This document shows, piece by piece, positions 10,601-17,852 of a stretch of DNA of 48,782 nt. Within the stretch, counting starts at the first letter, position 1; every line of letters begins with the position of its first letter. The notes beneath the pieces were generated by a model, which worked only from the letters and a program-made list of their open reading frames with translations, did no database searches and was not told the DNA's origin. The position numbers and the translations under genes were made by a program. The DNA is from Candidatus Pacearchaeota archaeon. Lineage in GTDB: Archaea; Nanobdellota; Nanobdellia; Pacearchaeales; GW2011-AR1. The stretch lies in assembly GCA_016181885.1 (NCBI GenBank), contig JACOYJ010000022.1, forward strand, positions 1 to 48,782, written 5' to 3'.

Positions 10601-12558
10601 ATCTCCCTGTACCTAAAAAACACATCATGTTCCAACTGGTCATCATATTCAGATGGAATGGTAAAAATAGTATTTGCTGGCGATTCGCCAGTCACAGCAA
10701 TCTCATTCCTCATTCCTTCCAAATAAAAAGGCTGGCCATATCTAAGATCAACAACCTTCCTCACCCCATTAGGTCCTGTAATCGCAGCCTGAACTCCATA
10801 ATCATCAAATTTAGGATAAGAAATTCCCTGGAAAGAAATTTCTTTTATCTTGTTGTTGATTGTAACGTGCTGTGTAACTTTTTCTGGATTTGAAAACAGC
10901 AACGGATTTTCACAAGCCTGCTTAAACTCTGCAAGAGCTTTTGAATTGGGATAATCTCTCTTCAATTCCTTGCAAAGTTCAGCTGCAGTTCTTTTCTGTT
11001 CTATTTTGCCATTCAAATCAATAAGCTCTTTATATGCCTCTTCTCCTTTGGTTGTCTGAGCATTATCAGGATATTTCGCACTTGCAAACCCAGAAATTAC
11101 AGTATTATAATCTGCAGACGCCTTCTCATACAGCTCAAGTATTTTTGGATCTAAAGTCTTGTCAAATGCGTCTTTAAATCCTATAACACTGACCTTCTTG
11201 CCCTCAACATCGTCGGTTTCAGAAAATCCTATTTTATTGTAAGAGTTCCCATCAAACATATACTGATAGGCATTCGTCGTAGTGGCCACTAAATTTCTTC
11301 CAAAATTAGCCAATAAATCAGCAAGGCTATTGCCGCTTATCTTTTGATATTCGTAAGAATCCACAACATTTGAGATATCTTTTAATTCATCCCCCGTCAA
11401 CTTATCTTGTTTTATAGGCATAGCAAATGTGTAAATGAATAATTTTTCCTGATTATAAGAATCCTCTTCTGTTCCAACATATCCCAAATAAACTGTTTTT
11501 TCCCCGCCGTCATAAAGTTTGTCTCCAGTTTGAAATTCTCCTTCAATTCCATCTATCTTTAACTTAACTTTAGGGCTTATAGCCAAATCAAACTTATTAG
11601 TTCTTTCATCCTCTCTGCATCGTATGCTTGCTTTTTCAACAATGCCTTGTTTCTTAACTTCAGTTGCCCTGCATTTTCCATCTAAGAAATCCTCGCCTTC
11701 AGCAACCTGGACAATCTCTCCGTTAATATTTAATCTTACTCTTCTCTCAGGAACAACCAAATCATCCAGTTTTATCTTAAAACCCGCCAAGCAGTCAAAT
11801 CCAGGGAGATAAATCTTGCTTGACTCTTTTCCCTCTTCAAGATAAACATTTGCAATTTCCCTGCTATCAGTTCGCACAGAAATTCTTGCCCTGTCAGCGC
11901 TGATGTCTGTTGCTCTTAAAAATGCTCTTGCGTTCCAAAAACCATATTGGTCTTTCTGGAATTCCCACTGGCTGTCTGTCATCAAAGGAAGATAAAGTCC
12001 GACCTTCCCGACGCCAAATGCATTCGTCAAATCATACCGCAAAGTTGCAGTTATATTTCCTTCAACAAAAGCAGGCATCGCAGATGCATTCTTCTGCTGT
12101 TTCAAAACTATAACAGCATATCCCAGCTTATTCATCAAAGGAGTTGTTACATCAATATCGTTGCTGTCTCCTAAAGCAACTCTCTGCGCATGAAATCCTA
12201 TATCCCTTACATCGCTAGAATATTCTCCGCTAAGTCTTACGCTGTTTATCGCGTCAACTCCAATTAATGGATTTATCTTCGTTGCAACAATCTGGCAGAA
12301 AACCCTGGCATCCTGCTCTTCAAGCAAATCGCTTCTTACAACAGCAGGAGAACATCCAAATGGCGCTAGTTGCAGCACAAAGTCCTGTCCAGAATCACAA
12401 TATTTTCTCTCTATCTGCGTCCCCTGATTAAAAAATGTTCCAAGCCCATACCTCGAGGAAGTAAACCTGGCATCTGACTCCCTATACTCTGCAGAAACCT
12501 GAGACATAACTAAAGCCAATACTAACGCAAGTAAAATAAGCTCTTTCCAAAATTTCAT
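4612..12558 (-). CDS. Giant secreted surface protein with C-terminal lysozyme-like transglycosylase domain
   Basis: A 2648-residue protein with an N-terminal signal peptide (hydrophobic LILLALVLALVM at 8-19, then SQVSA). Most of it is unassigned extracellular sequence: at least four WSFDKxNW-type motifs, two of them inside a repeated module of about 70 residues (LFLKYEDEWKWSID...WFGI(S/T)DIDAGQP, near 6320-6530 and 5515-5720), plus three or more Cys-rich clusters. The C-terminal ~150 residues resemble the SLT/goose-lysozyme fold: Glu2500 in QQESS is the expected catalytic acid, followed by YGLMQIS. Its ATG overlaps the stop of the upstream surface-protein gene (TAATG), suggesting translational coupling. 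The signal peptide and domain order suggest action at or outside the cell surface. Substrate is unknown; DPANN archaea usually lack peptidoglycan. Confidence 0.88.
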   Translation of the reverse strand: MKFWKELILLALVLALVMSQVSAEYRESDARFTSSRYGLGTFFNQGTQIERKYCDSGQDFVLQLAPFGCSPAVVRSDLLEEQDARVFCQIVATKINPLIGVDAINSVRLSGEYSSDVRDIGFHAQRVALGDSNDIDVTTPLMNKLGYAVIVLKQQKNASAMPAFVEGNITATLRYDLTNAFGVGKVGLYLPLMTDSQWEFQKDQYGFWNARAFLRATDISADRARISVRTDSREIANVYLEEGKESSKIYLPGFDCLAGFKIKLDDLVVPERRVRLNINGEIVQVAEGEDFLDGKCRATEVKKQGIVEKASIRCREDERTNKFDLAISPKVKLKIDGIEGEFQTGDKLYDGGEKTVYLGYVGTEEDSYNQEKLFIYTFAMPIKQDKLTGDELKDISNVVDSYEYQKISGNSLADLLANFGRNLVATTTNAYQYMFDGNSYNKIGFSETDDVEGKKVSVIGFKDAFDKTLDPKILELYEKASADYNTVISGFASAKYPDNAQTTKGEEAYKELIDLNGKIEQKRTAAELCKELKRDYPNSKALAEFKQACENPLLFSNPEKVTQHVTINNKIKEISFQGISYPKFDDYGVQAAITGPNGVRKVVDLRYGQPFYLEGMRNEIAVTGESPANTIFTIPSEYDDQLEHDVFFRYREISPAGWLWSFDKQNWMNVSEMEVKGGKYDGWDLINIYGDLAISLRGKNFSEGSVLVTAFTKRLREKVLGITDKNACEDCGKDIFDFCTEKECTAIGEKIGKACQYTSSSRSCITISGTSSVTDAGKKPYGEYIKINNLDEDWAEITANLITPTSWRDRIGNFLFESENKKINLGQTIDVGQGFKVSIAKINLKRVAKVSINDEISRTEAKASFPFKIGIEQRGIQLTPDEARKKIEQLNKTVAEFEEKSEKLGQIVKGMKTACIGTSAALMIKNFLENKDGKAIARREVMRGPNGWYERCTDMVNQKQYRNVDDCLYQNADAINEEVKNWYGFQNTLNEEIKNIQAECDKTNLLGENVVDDACFLNGYVDSDYRSRIKQCISRMDDNSDGFVEMQDDKINITEFADGLNKSRVSIEEFRQLDLYCRVQGSESLNLMSGARLNAALKDLFENNNANIKVSSLAGEIGRIGSGTPDVSWAVSEGAIKGGWNGWMITSSDVIGGEGYFESGKSYKAKIQGYGSDTYLFILDGKDSELGAVKAFKYEGQENGKIKVSDADQEITRQFGYRKYDSSSYQNPYKYSQGTTYPVIKYYETEPNKGLPAIVPFDLANGWYAKITNTLPAFGAIQSYDESGKVRSFSLCNVGENGIEENEGSDDICELINTGTRMPYNQFNNLEPTKVSELVREAYNAIETASRLHGQSRIDIGSKAKGVRVGAPAVDIPDIQCQDFMSPTDCRILFNVCDPVICPSSRCDLNGKFPVQDVVQTGIIGSIALCLPNFPEVYIPVCLTGVKAGLDGWLSVHKSYMQCLQHGIDTGETVGICDEIYSLYKCEFFWRNAAPFAKIAVPKALEIIFGQNTRGGGEYLGVKTALENTESSVNYFTKYYADDTFRSFQSRATENVGGEICKAYVSGVIPTNGNALDILTEPDSPPQFTGRFDEIPYTTVTNPPQSQYKVFYHIFAGKDRGAYFKVYFKGESDPYYRDTGLTRNLASGYIAKGDFATDTLDFTAPSGYKQLCIMVNDQEECGFKEVTTDFGLNYLTEKYIQQEAERRDIKSETDCVAGSRNVYSLINPNLQEGASNALNPAIYNQGLIRMCATKDPGQGYDANAGGQDARWVKVGTCNANMKCWLDTYSVKSIIKNLNIEGEILKEQEEAAMQALAEGPNYIDEPEYGLIISKIKAETNIQKRINNLTDLLINNKLFWSRHKGEAYLQRGNAYKELTISAYESIYGKPEEAKPNETDEIDKTYSSPIFEFDDGIAGTFTTYYSFSQGIWRWSFDKENWMKTSQEAAIGGAYDKKTPDERDLIFIRKLNNDGKSYSYANGLKALMDRTVKDDESKGFWEGFNDIIGGKTELITDTVVFKKDKIFELDSGQKLFLKYEDEWKWSIDDEEWFGISDIDAGQPNLIDDSDINLLNDIQDKGFYEGAKIIFDINARVSIGGVYLAENRETGFKICLEPGKVNLKEYEDYLIKGPLAPDACRVAVEGVLNDNCASINSCSDYGYRPSCENNVCRLQQECMWQTDACVENTNSLSTVSPEFYIKDGGVWGTGFLADNAFYLVYNFKYSGDKGKWVASYDKNSRGIDKLPSGDYQNLIKSLEGVNYFSGLILLLDIASVNKDELITDKVTFEDGIYKIDYEELLFLKYEDEWKWSIDGDEWFGITDIDAGQPTLIDSRSIALLQSLEGLDAYFGARTIFNINLDLPLPTRDVALSIKNLPIGHKVLIKEIDTGEEKCLAPLDAQTYLDQYGYDVMGAIAPDCSTYTQQQCQKDTCGIGCQWQTDTCVSNSAAGFKQRSFAEVGRIVYAASAPESPRDKILSGKCRDFVADIVSASENYQIDPLLLFSLMQQESSCRIDASSGDYITFDEGASYGLMQISGRIWCGEFRLPITQADCVNILMNDPSENINVGAHILRDNYDSYSSTPKTLKCDAFKSVNSEGQIIQDEPAVDVTYTGWENALRWYQGWGCARYKADGSQVFSDHDYVEKIMERYDKLATLT

Positions 12559-14399
12559 TATCTAAAACTCACCTCCAAAGATTTATCATTGAACAATAAA
12601 TAGTTTATCTGAAGCTGTTCCAGTGAATCCGGATTTGGAAGGCTCTCTGCATTTATATCAACATTCTTGAAGTTCTGCAATTGGGTATCTGAAACATAAT
12701 AGTTCTGCCTCCCGCCTCCAGTTAAAGCATTTGAAACTATTTGTTCAGGCACTTCGACATCAAAACACTTTTCCTTAGTTAATCCAAAAACTCCGCCAAA
12801 CCACCCGCGAGGAACTTCAACGCACTGTTCCCTTACACTAGAGCCAAGTTTCAAAGTTGAATTCTTATATGCCTGCACTTCAATTAAATAATCTCCTTCA
12901 ACTAAATTTATAGTTTTCTGTTCCGGATAAAAAATAGTTGATGAACTGTCATTTGAAATAAAACTTATCAATGCTGCCTGATTATAAGGCCTGCCATCAA
13001 GCTTAAGAGATACATTAACCTGGCTAATTTTTTCAAGATAAATTTCTGCATTTCCAGAGCTGACTATGGAAATAGTTTCTTTGGCATCAGCATATCCTTC
13101 TGCCCTTGCCGTAATTCTCCCGTTTATGCACTGGGGAAAACTTGCCTCCAAAATGCCGTTAACAGATTTCCCTATGTAACAATTTGTATTAGAGCACTCA
13201 TACGAAACATCTGCATTGAGAGGTCTTCTTTGCGTATCGTAAACTCTGACTTTAAAGTCTGTGTTCAAGTACTGGCATAATTCTGGAATCTCAATGTTAA
13301 CTGCTTCTGCGCTATAAGGCTCTCTAGCTTTGTTTCCCTTTATTATTACAGCAACTGGAAATTGGAAAGTTTCATCTCCTTCATTCACTTGAATAACAAC
13401 AGGATACATTAAATCATAAACATAATGATAATCAACATAGCAAAATCCTAAAATCCCAAGCCCTGGCTGATTGCCTACAGGAGAAGAAATCATCAAGGGC
13501 CCTTCGCTTGGATTTACCTCAAATGAGTGTGTCCAGTTCATAGAATTCACAAATCTCACATCAGCATCAATTCCCTTAACCCTAAAGTATTCATCACCAC
13601 GGCCATTTGTGGCAATAGCGAGAGTATTGACTTCTACCGCCTCTTCCAATCTTGAGAAAACTTCAGGAGCATTCCATGTTAAGGGGCTGCAGCTAAACTC
13701 AACTCCTTCCATTGGAGCATATAATCCTAAAATATCTAAGCCATACTGTTCCAAGAATAATTCCTGCTGTTCTTTCTTATAAACTTCAAACGCAGAATTA
13801 TACAATGAACCAAGATTAGACTTCAAAATCACTTTATGAGTATCTATAAAAACATTGTCAGGATCTTTATTTATTGAGAGCCTCATATTAAGATTTACTT
13901 CAACCTCATCATCCCTTATGACCGCCCTTGCGCTTGACTCCCCCTGCTTTATTGAAAATCCTTGCGCATAATAACTGTCAAAGTTGCATCTCGAAATTCT
14001 ATCTGCAACAAATTCAGACAATTGCTCCTCCATAATTCTCTTGCTTGGAACCTGCTCTTTCTGAAGATTATTTCCTGAAAGATAATACCAATAAGGAATG
14101 TCTGTCCCAAAAAAATCAAGATGTGAAGAGAAAGGCGAGTAAAAAGAGCCGGGTTCAAATTCAGGCAGTTCTATATACCCTCCTTGATCTTCAAGCAGCC
14201 CTATTCCCAAACCAGCATCTTCTTCTAAACAAGATAAAAAAGTTTCGTAAACTGGCTGAACCTCTGCAGGCAGCTCATCTTCACCAGTTCCCCTATTAAA
14301 AACAAACAAGAAAAACAAAACCAATGCTATGGCAATTATTCCGACAATTATAAAAATTGTAACTTGCCCAAAATTATTCTTAGTCATTTCAGCATCCAT
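12558..14399 (-). CDS. Membrane-anchored extracellular protein, partner of the giant protein
   Basis: A 613-residue protein with a short cytoplasmic N-terminus, one transmembrane segment (about 12-36, GQVTIFIIVGIIAIALVLFF) and a long predicted extracellular part with paired cysteines and beta-rich segments. The GQVTIFIIVGI start is a pattern I associate with surface proteins of DPANN archaea. It lies 4 bases after the nuclease-like gene and overlaps the giant protein's start codon, so the two surface proteins are probably made together. No enzymatic domain recognised. Confidence 0.85.
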   Translation of the reverse strand: MDAEMTKNNFGQVTIFIIVGIIAIALVLFFLFVFNRGTGEDELPAEVQPVYETFLSCLEEDAGLGIGLLEDQGGYIELPEFEPGSFYSPFSSHLDFFGTDIPYWYYLSGNNLQKEQVPSKRIMEEQLSEFVADRISRCNFDSYYAQGFSIKQGESSARAVIRDDEVEVNLNMRLSINKDPDNVFIDTHKVILKSNLGSLYNSAFEVYKKEQQELFLEQYGLDILGLYAPMEGVEFSCSPLTWNAPEVFSRLEEAVEVNTLAIATNGRGDEYFRVKGIDADVRFVNSMNWTHSFEVNPSEGPLMISSPVGNQPGLGILGFCYVDYHYVYDLMYPVVIQVNEGDETFQFPVAVIIKGNKAREPYSAEAVNIEIPELCQYLNTDFKVRVYDTQRRPLNADVSYECSNTNCYIGKSVNGILEASFPQCINGRITARAEGYADAKETISIVSSGNAEIYLEKISQVNVSLKLDGRPYNQAALISFISNDSSSTIFYPEQKTINLVEGDYLIEVQAYKNSTLKLGSSVREQCVEVPRGWFGGVFGLTKEKCFDVEVPEQIVSNALTGGGRQNYYVSDTQLQNFKNVDINAESLPNPDSLEQLQINYLLFNDKSLEVSFR

Positions 14400-14403
14400 A
14401 AAT

Positions 14404-14862
14404 TCACCCCGGTTTTTTTATTCTTTCAACTTTTTCATCAAGAGCCAATTCCATAAGCCACTTGTCAGCAGTATTCCAGTGAAGATTTAATTTTTTAGCC
14501 ACATCTGAACTAGTCATGACTTTCTCTTTTTTAAACAAATTTAAAATTTTACTTTTTATAGAATTGGGAGAGTCTTCATCAAAGTTTATTTTTCTAAAGT
14601 CTTTTAATTCAATAACTGGAACGCCCAAAGCCGCGTCTTTTTCTATGCATATGACTTTATCCACTTTCTCAATTGGATGTTTATGCAGTAAAAAATTTGA
14701 CGATTTTATCTCCAATTCTACTTTAACCTCTTTTCCGTTTTCTAGCATTATAAAATCTGGAAAACTTTTGGGGCTTTCCTTTATTATCTTTGAGAATCCT
14801 AGCTTCTTATAGTTTTTCCTAAACCAGTAATTTAATTCAAATTCATTCCTAATTCTTTTCAT
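14404..14862 (-). CDS. PD-(D/E)XK nuclease-like protein with C-terminal winged helix
   Basis: About 152 residues from ATG 14862; an upstream start at 14907 would add 15 residues inside the lrp-like gene and is less likely. The segment FPDFIMLENG..VKVELEIKSS has the spacing of a PD-(D/E)XK active site (Asp36, Glu51, Lys53). The last ~50 residues (SDVAKKLNLHWNTADKWLMEL) look like a winged helix-turn-helix. Could be a DNA-cleaving enzyme or a catalytically silent DNA-binding regulator. It overlaps the upstream Lrp-type gene by 14 bases and precedes the surface-protein genes. Confidence 0.7.
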   Translation of the reverse strand: MKRIRNEFELNYWFRKNYKKLGFSKIIKESPKSFPDFIMLENGKEVKVELEIKSSNFLLHKHPIEKVDKVICIEKDAALGVPVIELKDFRKINFDEDSPNSIKSKILNLFKKEKVMTSSDVAKKLNLHWNTADKWLMELALDEKVERIKKPG

Positions 14863-15370
14863 TTTTACCTCTTTTATCAATAGATATAAGATCAACCATC
14901 CAATCATACTTGTATTCTTGAATAACTGGTGTAACCTTTATATCTTTAATAGTATCTGGAAATTTTTGTCTTATTTCTCTTACAGTTTCATCAAATTCCT
15001 TGTAATCTTTTGAGCAAACTCCAATAGTAAAATCAAACTCCCCTGAATTTTTTGCAACATAAATGATCTTTTTATATGACTTAAGGTAATTAACAAGCTT
15101 GATTTCATCTTCTGGGTTGAGATTGTAGCACGAGAATAAAACATACACATAAAGAGGGTATCCTAATCTTTGAGGATTAAGCAAAGTGTGATGTGCCCTA
15201 ATAACTTTTAGTTGTTCTAGCTTCTTTATTCTGTAAACAACAACATCTCTTGGCAGTTTTGTGTTTTTTGCTATTTCAGCTATTGTCTGCCTGCAGTTTT
15301 TCTGCATCTGCTCAAGTATTTTCCTATCTTTTGAATCAAGCTTAACTTTCTCCCCATACTCTAATTCCAT
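14849..15370 (-). CDS. Lrp/AsnC family transcriptional regulator
   Basis: 173 residues: N-terminal helix-turn-helix (about 12-60, LDSKDRKILEQMQKNCRQ..AEIAKNTKLPRDVVVYRIKKLE) and a C-terminal RAM/AsnC-like ligand-binding domain (about 65-155). Archaeal Lrp proteins bind DNA as dimers or octamers and often respond to amino acids. First gene of a four-gene minus-strand unit leading to the giant surface protein, so it may control that unit. TATA-like TTTATAAATAG about 25 bases upstream suggests a leaderless mRNA. Confidence 0.9.
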   Translation of the reverse strand: MELEYGEKVKLDSKDRKILEQMQKNCRQTIAEIAKNTKLPRDVVVYRIKKLEQLKVIRAHHTLLNPQRLGYPLYVYVLFSCYNLNPEDEIKLVNYLKSYKKIIYVAKNSGEFDFTIGVCSKDYKEFDETVREIRQKFPDTIKDIKVTPVIQEYKYDWMVDLISIDKRGKNEKN

Positions 15371-15484
15371 AATCCGTATAATAAAGAACTATTTATAAAT
15401 TTTACCTTATTTTAAGTAATTTTTATTGAATAAGCTTTTATATGGTGGTTGTTGAAAATCTATAGTACTTAAAATGATGTTAAA
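15371..15484. promoter_or_regulatory. Divergent promoter region, Lrp-type gene and 15.5 kb membrane-protein genes
   Basis: The minus-strand TATA candidate is TTTATAAATAG centred near 15395 for the Lrp-type gene. The plus-strand candidate is CTTTTATATGG at about 15436-15446 for the small membrane-protein pair. A self-binding site for the regulator would be expected here, but I see no clear palindrome. Confidence 0.5.
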
Positions 15485-15910
15485 ATGACAAAACGGGCGT
15501 TGTTCGTAGTTAGTTATTTTGCAACAGCGGGTTTTATGTGCTGGGCTGCAGTGGAGGGTAGTAATAGGTATATGAACACCGAAGATTTTCTTCGAAAAAA
15601 CCCCCCAAACCAAAAATATGCAAGAGTGTTTGAAATAGAAAAAACTTTGGGCATTAACCACACAATAAGTCTTGAAAAATTTTTAGATACTAATAGAACC
15701 AATGCATTAACAAACCTGGCAAGAACACTTGTACATGAAAGAGATAGTTTAGTTGCTTCTTATAACTCTCAGGATATACAAAATAGAAAGTCAACAATTC
15801 AAAATCAGAAAGAAAACAAGGATTTCTTTTATGCTCTGGGGGGATTAGCCCTTTCTATTCTATCTCTTGCATATTCTACTCTTTCAAAATCAAAGAAAGA
15901 AACAAAATGA
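15485..15910 (+). CDS. Small membrane protein, unknown function
   Basis: 141 residues with an N-terminal hydrophobic segment (about 5-22) and a C-terminal one (about 115-131, FFYALGGLALSILSLAYS) around a soluble middle part; the last residues are Lys-rich. The stop overlaps the next gene's start (ATGA), so the two are translated together. No known family recognised. Confidence 0.7.
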   Translation: MTKRALFVVSYFATAGFMCWAAVEGSNRYMNTEDFLRKNPPNQKYARVFEIEKTLGINHTISLEKFLDTNRTNALTNLARTLVHERDSLVASYNSQDIQNRKSTIQNQKENKDFFYALGGLALSILSLAYSTLSKSKKETK

Positions 15911-16335
15911 AACCCAAGACAAAATACATAGCTTTAGGCTTAGCAGGACTTATTGGCACTGGCTTAGGCTTTAAGGGTTGGATGTATAGTGATAAATTAA
16001 TGAAAGAAAATTATAAATCAAATCCAGAAATTGAGAGAGTAATTCACATTGATATTGAAATGCAAATGTCTTATTGGCCATTAAGACATATAGAGGATTC
16101 TAGTCTTGAATACTTTTGTTCTAAAACTCAAGATATCTGTAAAAGAATGAAGGAGCTTAAAGCTGAACAAGAGATCTTGATAACAAAAACAGATTATGAC
16201 ACCAAAAGAGGAGTTTTTGATAGAATTGACAATAAAGCTAATTGGTACTTTGGTATTGGCTATATTTCAACCTTGCTATCCCCCTTTTTATTAGGTTTTA
16301 GTATTTATAATTTTTTTAGTAAGAAAAAGTGTTGA
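15907..16335 (+). CDS. Small membrane protein, unknown function
   Basis: 142 residues with the same layout as its upstream neighbour: an N-terminal membrane segment (about 7-28) containing a glycine-rich GLAGLIGTGLGFKG, a soluble middle part, and a C-terminal membrane segment (about 117-136) with a Lys-rich end. The shared layout suggests a pair of related or interacting membrane proteins. No family recognised. Confidence 0.7.
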   Translation: MKPKTKYIALGLAGLIGTGLGFKGWMYSDKLMKENYKSNPEIERVIHIDIEMQMSYWPLRHIEDSSLEYFCSKTQDICKRMKELKAEQEILITKTDYDTKRGVFDRIDNKANWYFGIGYISTLLSPFLLGFSIYNFFSKKKC

Positions 16336-16402
16336 GAAAATAAAGTTTTCTTGTATAAATGTTTCTTAGAAAAAGATAAATAAAACAAAAAATAAAAAGC
16401 GG

Positions 16403-16603
16403 TTACATTCCGCCATATCTGCTAGACCTATAATAGCTGAATCCGCCAATAAGTATTAATATCCCGCCAATAAGGGTAATCCACTTATCAATACTGTCAA
16501 AAAAACCTGGCATGGCAATAAACCCTAATGCTGAATTTATGAAATACAGGGCAAAAATCAAATATACAAACAGCAGCAGGGTCCTATTTCCTCTCGTCAT
16601 CAT
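16403..16603 (-). CDS. Small two-helix membrane protein
   Basis: 66 residues with two strong hydrophobic segments (about 8-30 and 38-58, the second ITLIGGILILIGGFSYY). Positive residues MMTRGNR at the N-terminus and RSSRYGG at the C-terminus suggest both ends are cytoplasmic. Function unknown. An AT-rich region at 16604-16687 separates it from divergent tRNA-Val. Confidence 0.65.
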   Translation of the reverse strand: MMTRGNRTLLLFVYLIFALYFINSALGFIAMPGFFDSIDKWITLIGGILILIGGFSYYRSSRYGGM

Positions 16604-16687
16604 TTTTATACCTCCTTTAATCCTTTAATATTGCATATAAAAGGAAAACGAATATTTAAATATTTATAGTTCTGTGGACTTATGTTT

Positions 16688-16758
16688 GGCCTCATAGGCT
16701 AATGGTAGACCATGTCCTTGACGTGGACAATGCCCCAGTTCGATCCTGGGTGAGGCCA
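16688..16758 (+). tRNA. tRNA-Val(GAC)
   Basis: 71 bases: acceptor GGCCTCA/TGAGGCC with discriminator A, D-arm GGCTAATGGTAGACC, anticodon stem TGTCC/GGACA enclosing TTGACGT (anticodon GAC), T-arm CCCAGTTCGATCCTGGG. No intron. TATA-like AAATATTTATAG lies about 25 bases upstream. Confidence 0.95.
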
Positions 16759-16824
16759 TTTTTTAAAATGAGTTATCAACAACCTTTTTAAAGCATATTT
16801 TTCTATCAACTCTATTAATACAAA

Positions 16825-17142
16825 ATGAAGATTCCGAAAACAACAAAAAGATACTGTCCTTACTGCAACAAAAGAACAGATCAGAAAATAAAATTAGTTT
16901 CAGCTGGAGCAAAGAGAGGAACGCTTACGCGGGGAAGCATTTCAAGAGCAAAAAAAAGAGGGCTTGGGAGAGGAATAGGAAATAAAGGAAAATGGGGCTC
17001 TAAGCCTGCGGTTTCAAAATTCAAGAGAAAATCCAAGACAACAAAAAAGACAAATATAATGTATACCTGCCAAGTCTGCAAAAAGTCAAAGTACAGGCAA
17101 GGCAGAAGAAATAAACGAGCGGGAAAACAATTGCAGGAATAA
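16825..17142 (+). CDS. rpl44e: 50S ribosomal protein L44e
   Basis: 105 residues, very basic, with a zinc-binding set Cys11/Cys14 and Cys82/Cys85 and the family pattern PKTTKRYCPYC at the start and TCQVCKKSKY near the end. Large ribosomal subunit. In many archaea this gene is followed by rps27e; here a small membrane-protein gene begins one base after the stop. Confidence 0.95.
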   Translation: MKIPKTTKRYCPYCNKRTDQKIKLVSAGAKRGTLTRGSISRAKKRGLGRGIGNKGKWGSKPAVSKFKRKSKTTKKTNIMYTCQVCKKSKYRQGRRNKRAGKQLQE

Positions 17143-17143
17143 A

Positions 17144-17458
17144 ATGAGAAATGGCCTAATCGTTTCAGTTAGCGGGGGATTAATATTGGGAGGAAGTTTT
17201 TTAGGATATTACATGGGGAAACATTATAATGAACCAACAAGCATAACTAACTTAAATGTTAATCCAAAAGGTCCAGCAGTTATAGCAGTATATAACAATA
17301 ATTGTGTGCCTCCTAAACAAAAAGTCTTTGTTGAATTAAAGCGAGGTGAGTTCGTTAGTGTTGAAGAATATAGAAAAATTGAAGCAGAGGAAATAAGAGA
17401 ACATCCTGAAAGATATCCCATAATTAAAATAAAAATTCCAAGAGAGGTGCAAAAATAA
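17144..17458 (+). CDS. Small single-pass membrane protein, unknown function
   Basis: 104 residues with one N-terminal membrane segment (about 4-25, LIVSVSGGLILGGSFLGYYM) and a charged soluble remainder rich in Glu, Arg and Lys. It begins one base after the rpl44e stop, so it is likely cotranscribed with it. No family recognised; the glycine-rich membrane segment resembles that of the 15907-16335 product. Confidence 0.65.
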   Translation: MRNGLIVSVSGGLILGGSFLGYYMGKHYNEPTSITNLNVNPKGPAVIAVYNNNCVPPKQKVFVELKRGEFVSVEEYRKIEAEEIREHPERYPIIKIKIPREVQK

Positions 17459-17570
17459 AATGAGCAATAATATGGTGAATATTAATATATTAAAAATAGC
17501 TGATAATGATAGTAACATCCCCCATAGCAACACTAATAAAAAAAGTTTTTGCATTAATAATTATAAATTA

Positions 17571-17852
17571 AACGGGTTCAAGACTTTCATCGGAGGCCGA
17601 GGTTATTGGGAAGCGAGAAAGGTTGTTTATGCACAACGCCTTCACAATGGCCGAGCAGAGAGAAAGTCGCTCGAGGGATATAAAACCGGAGTTTTACGGG
17701 ATAAAGATTTCCATCAGAGACATAAAGAGGAAATCGCTCGAGGGAATCTAAAAACCGTAGATTTTAATGCGATTTTAATCAGAGGCAATTTAAAAAATCG
17801 CCCAACAGCAAATAAAGTGGAAAATCAAAAAAAACCGCGAGGTTGTTTTTAA
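17571..17852 (+). ncRNA. Structured leader region before rps3ae
   Basis: Between 17.57 kb and the rps3ae start codon there are several hairpins rather than a credible protein. TAAAAC-CGGA-GTTTTA, ATTTCC...GGAAAT, AATCTA...TAGATT and GCGATTTT...AAAATCGC can all pair. TCGCTCGAGGGA occurs twice (near 17670 and 17735), and ATC(A/G)GAG recurs in three loops. The open frame across it (17460-17852) has low-complexity, repeat-derived sequence. The last 84 bases match the leader of SRP54. Confidence 0.5.
17769..17852 (+). promoter_or_regulatory. 84-nt conserved leader element, copy 1 (rps3ae)
   Basis: The element runs from GCGATTTT up to the base before the rps3ae ATG. It is about 80-85% identical, without gaps, to 31879-31962 in front of SRP54. 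The first hairpin is GCGATTTT/AAAATCGC with GAGGCAATTT in its loop. The second is AACC-GCGA-GGTT, extendable by flanking A/T runs, with a GNRA tetraloop; it ends 7 bases before the start codon and could mask translation initiation. Confidence 0.7.

Noticed and set aside
4938-12174. Several plus-strand open frames of 60-130 codons opposite the giant surface-protein gene
   Set aside because: They lie antisense to a long, clearly coding frame with signal peptide and catalytic domain and show no domain features.
17460-17852. 130-residue open frame ending exactly at the rps3ae start
   Set aside because: Its sequence is low-complexity and built from the repeated hairpin modules (RGNLK twice); the last 84 bases are the leader also found before SRP54, so it is better explained as structured RNA.
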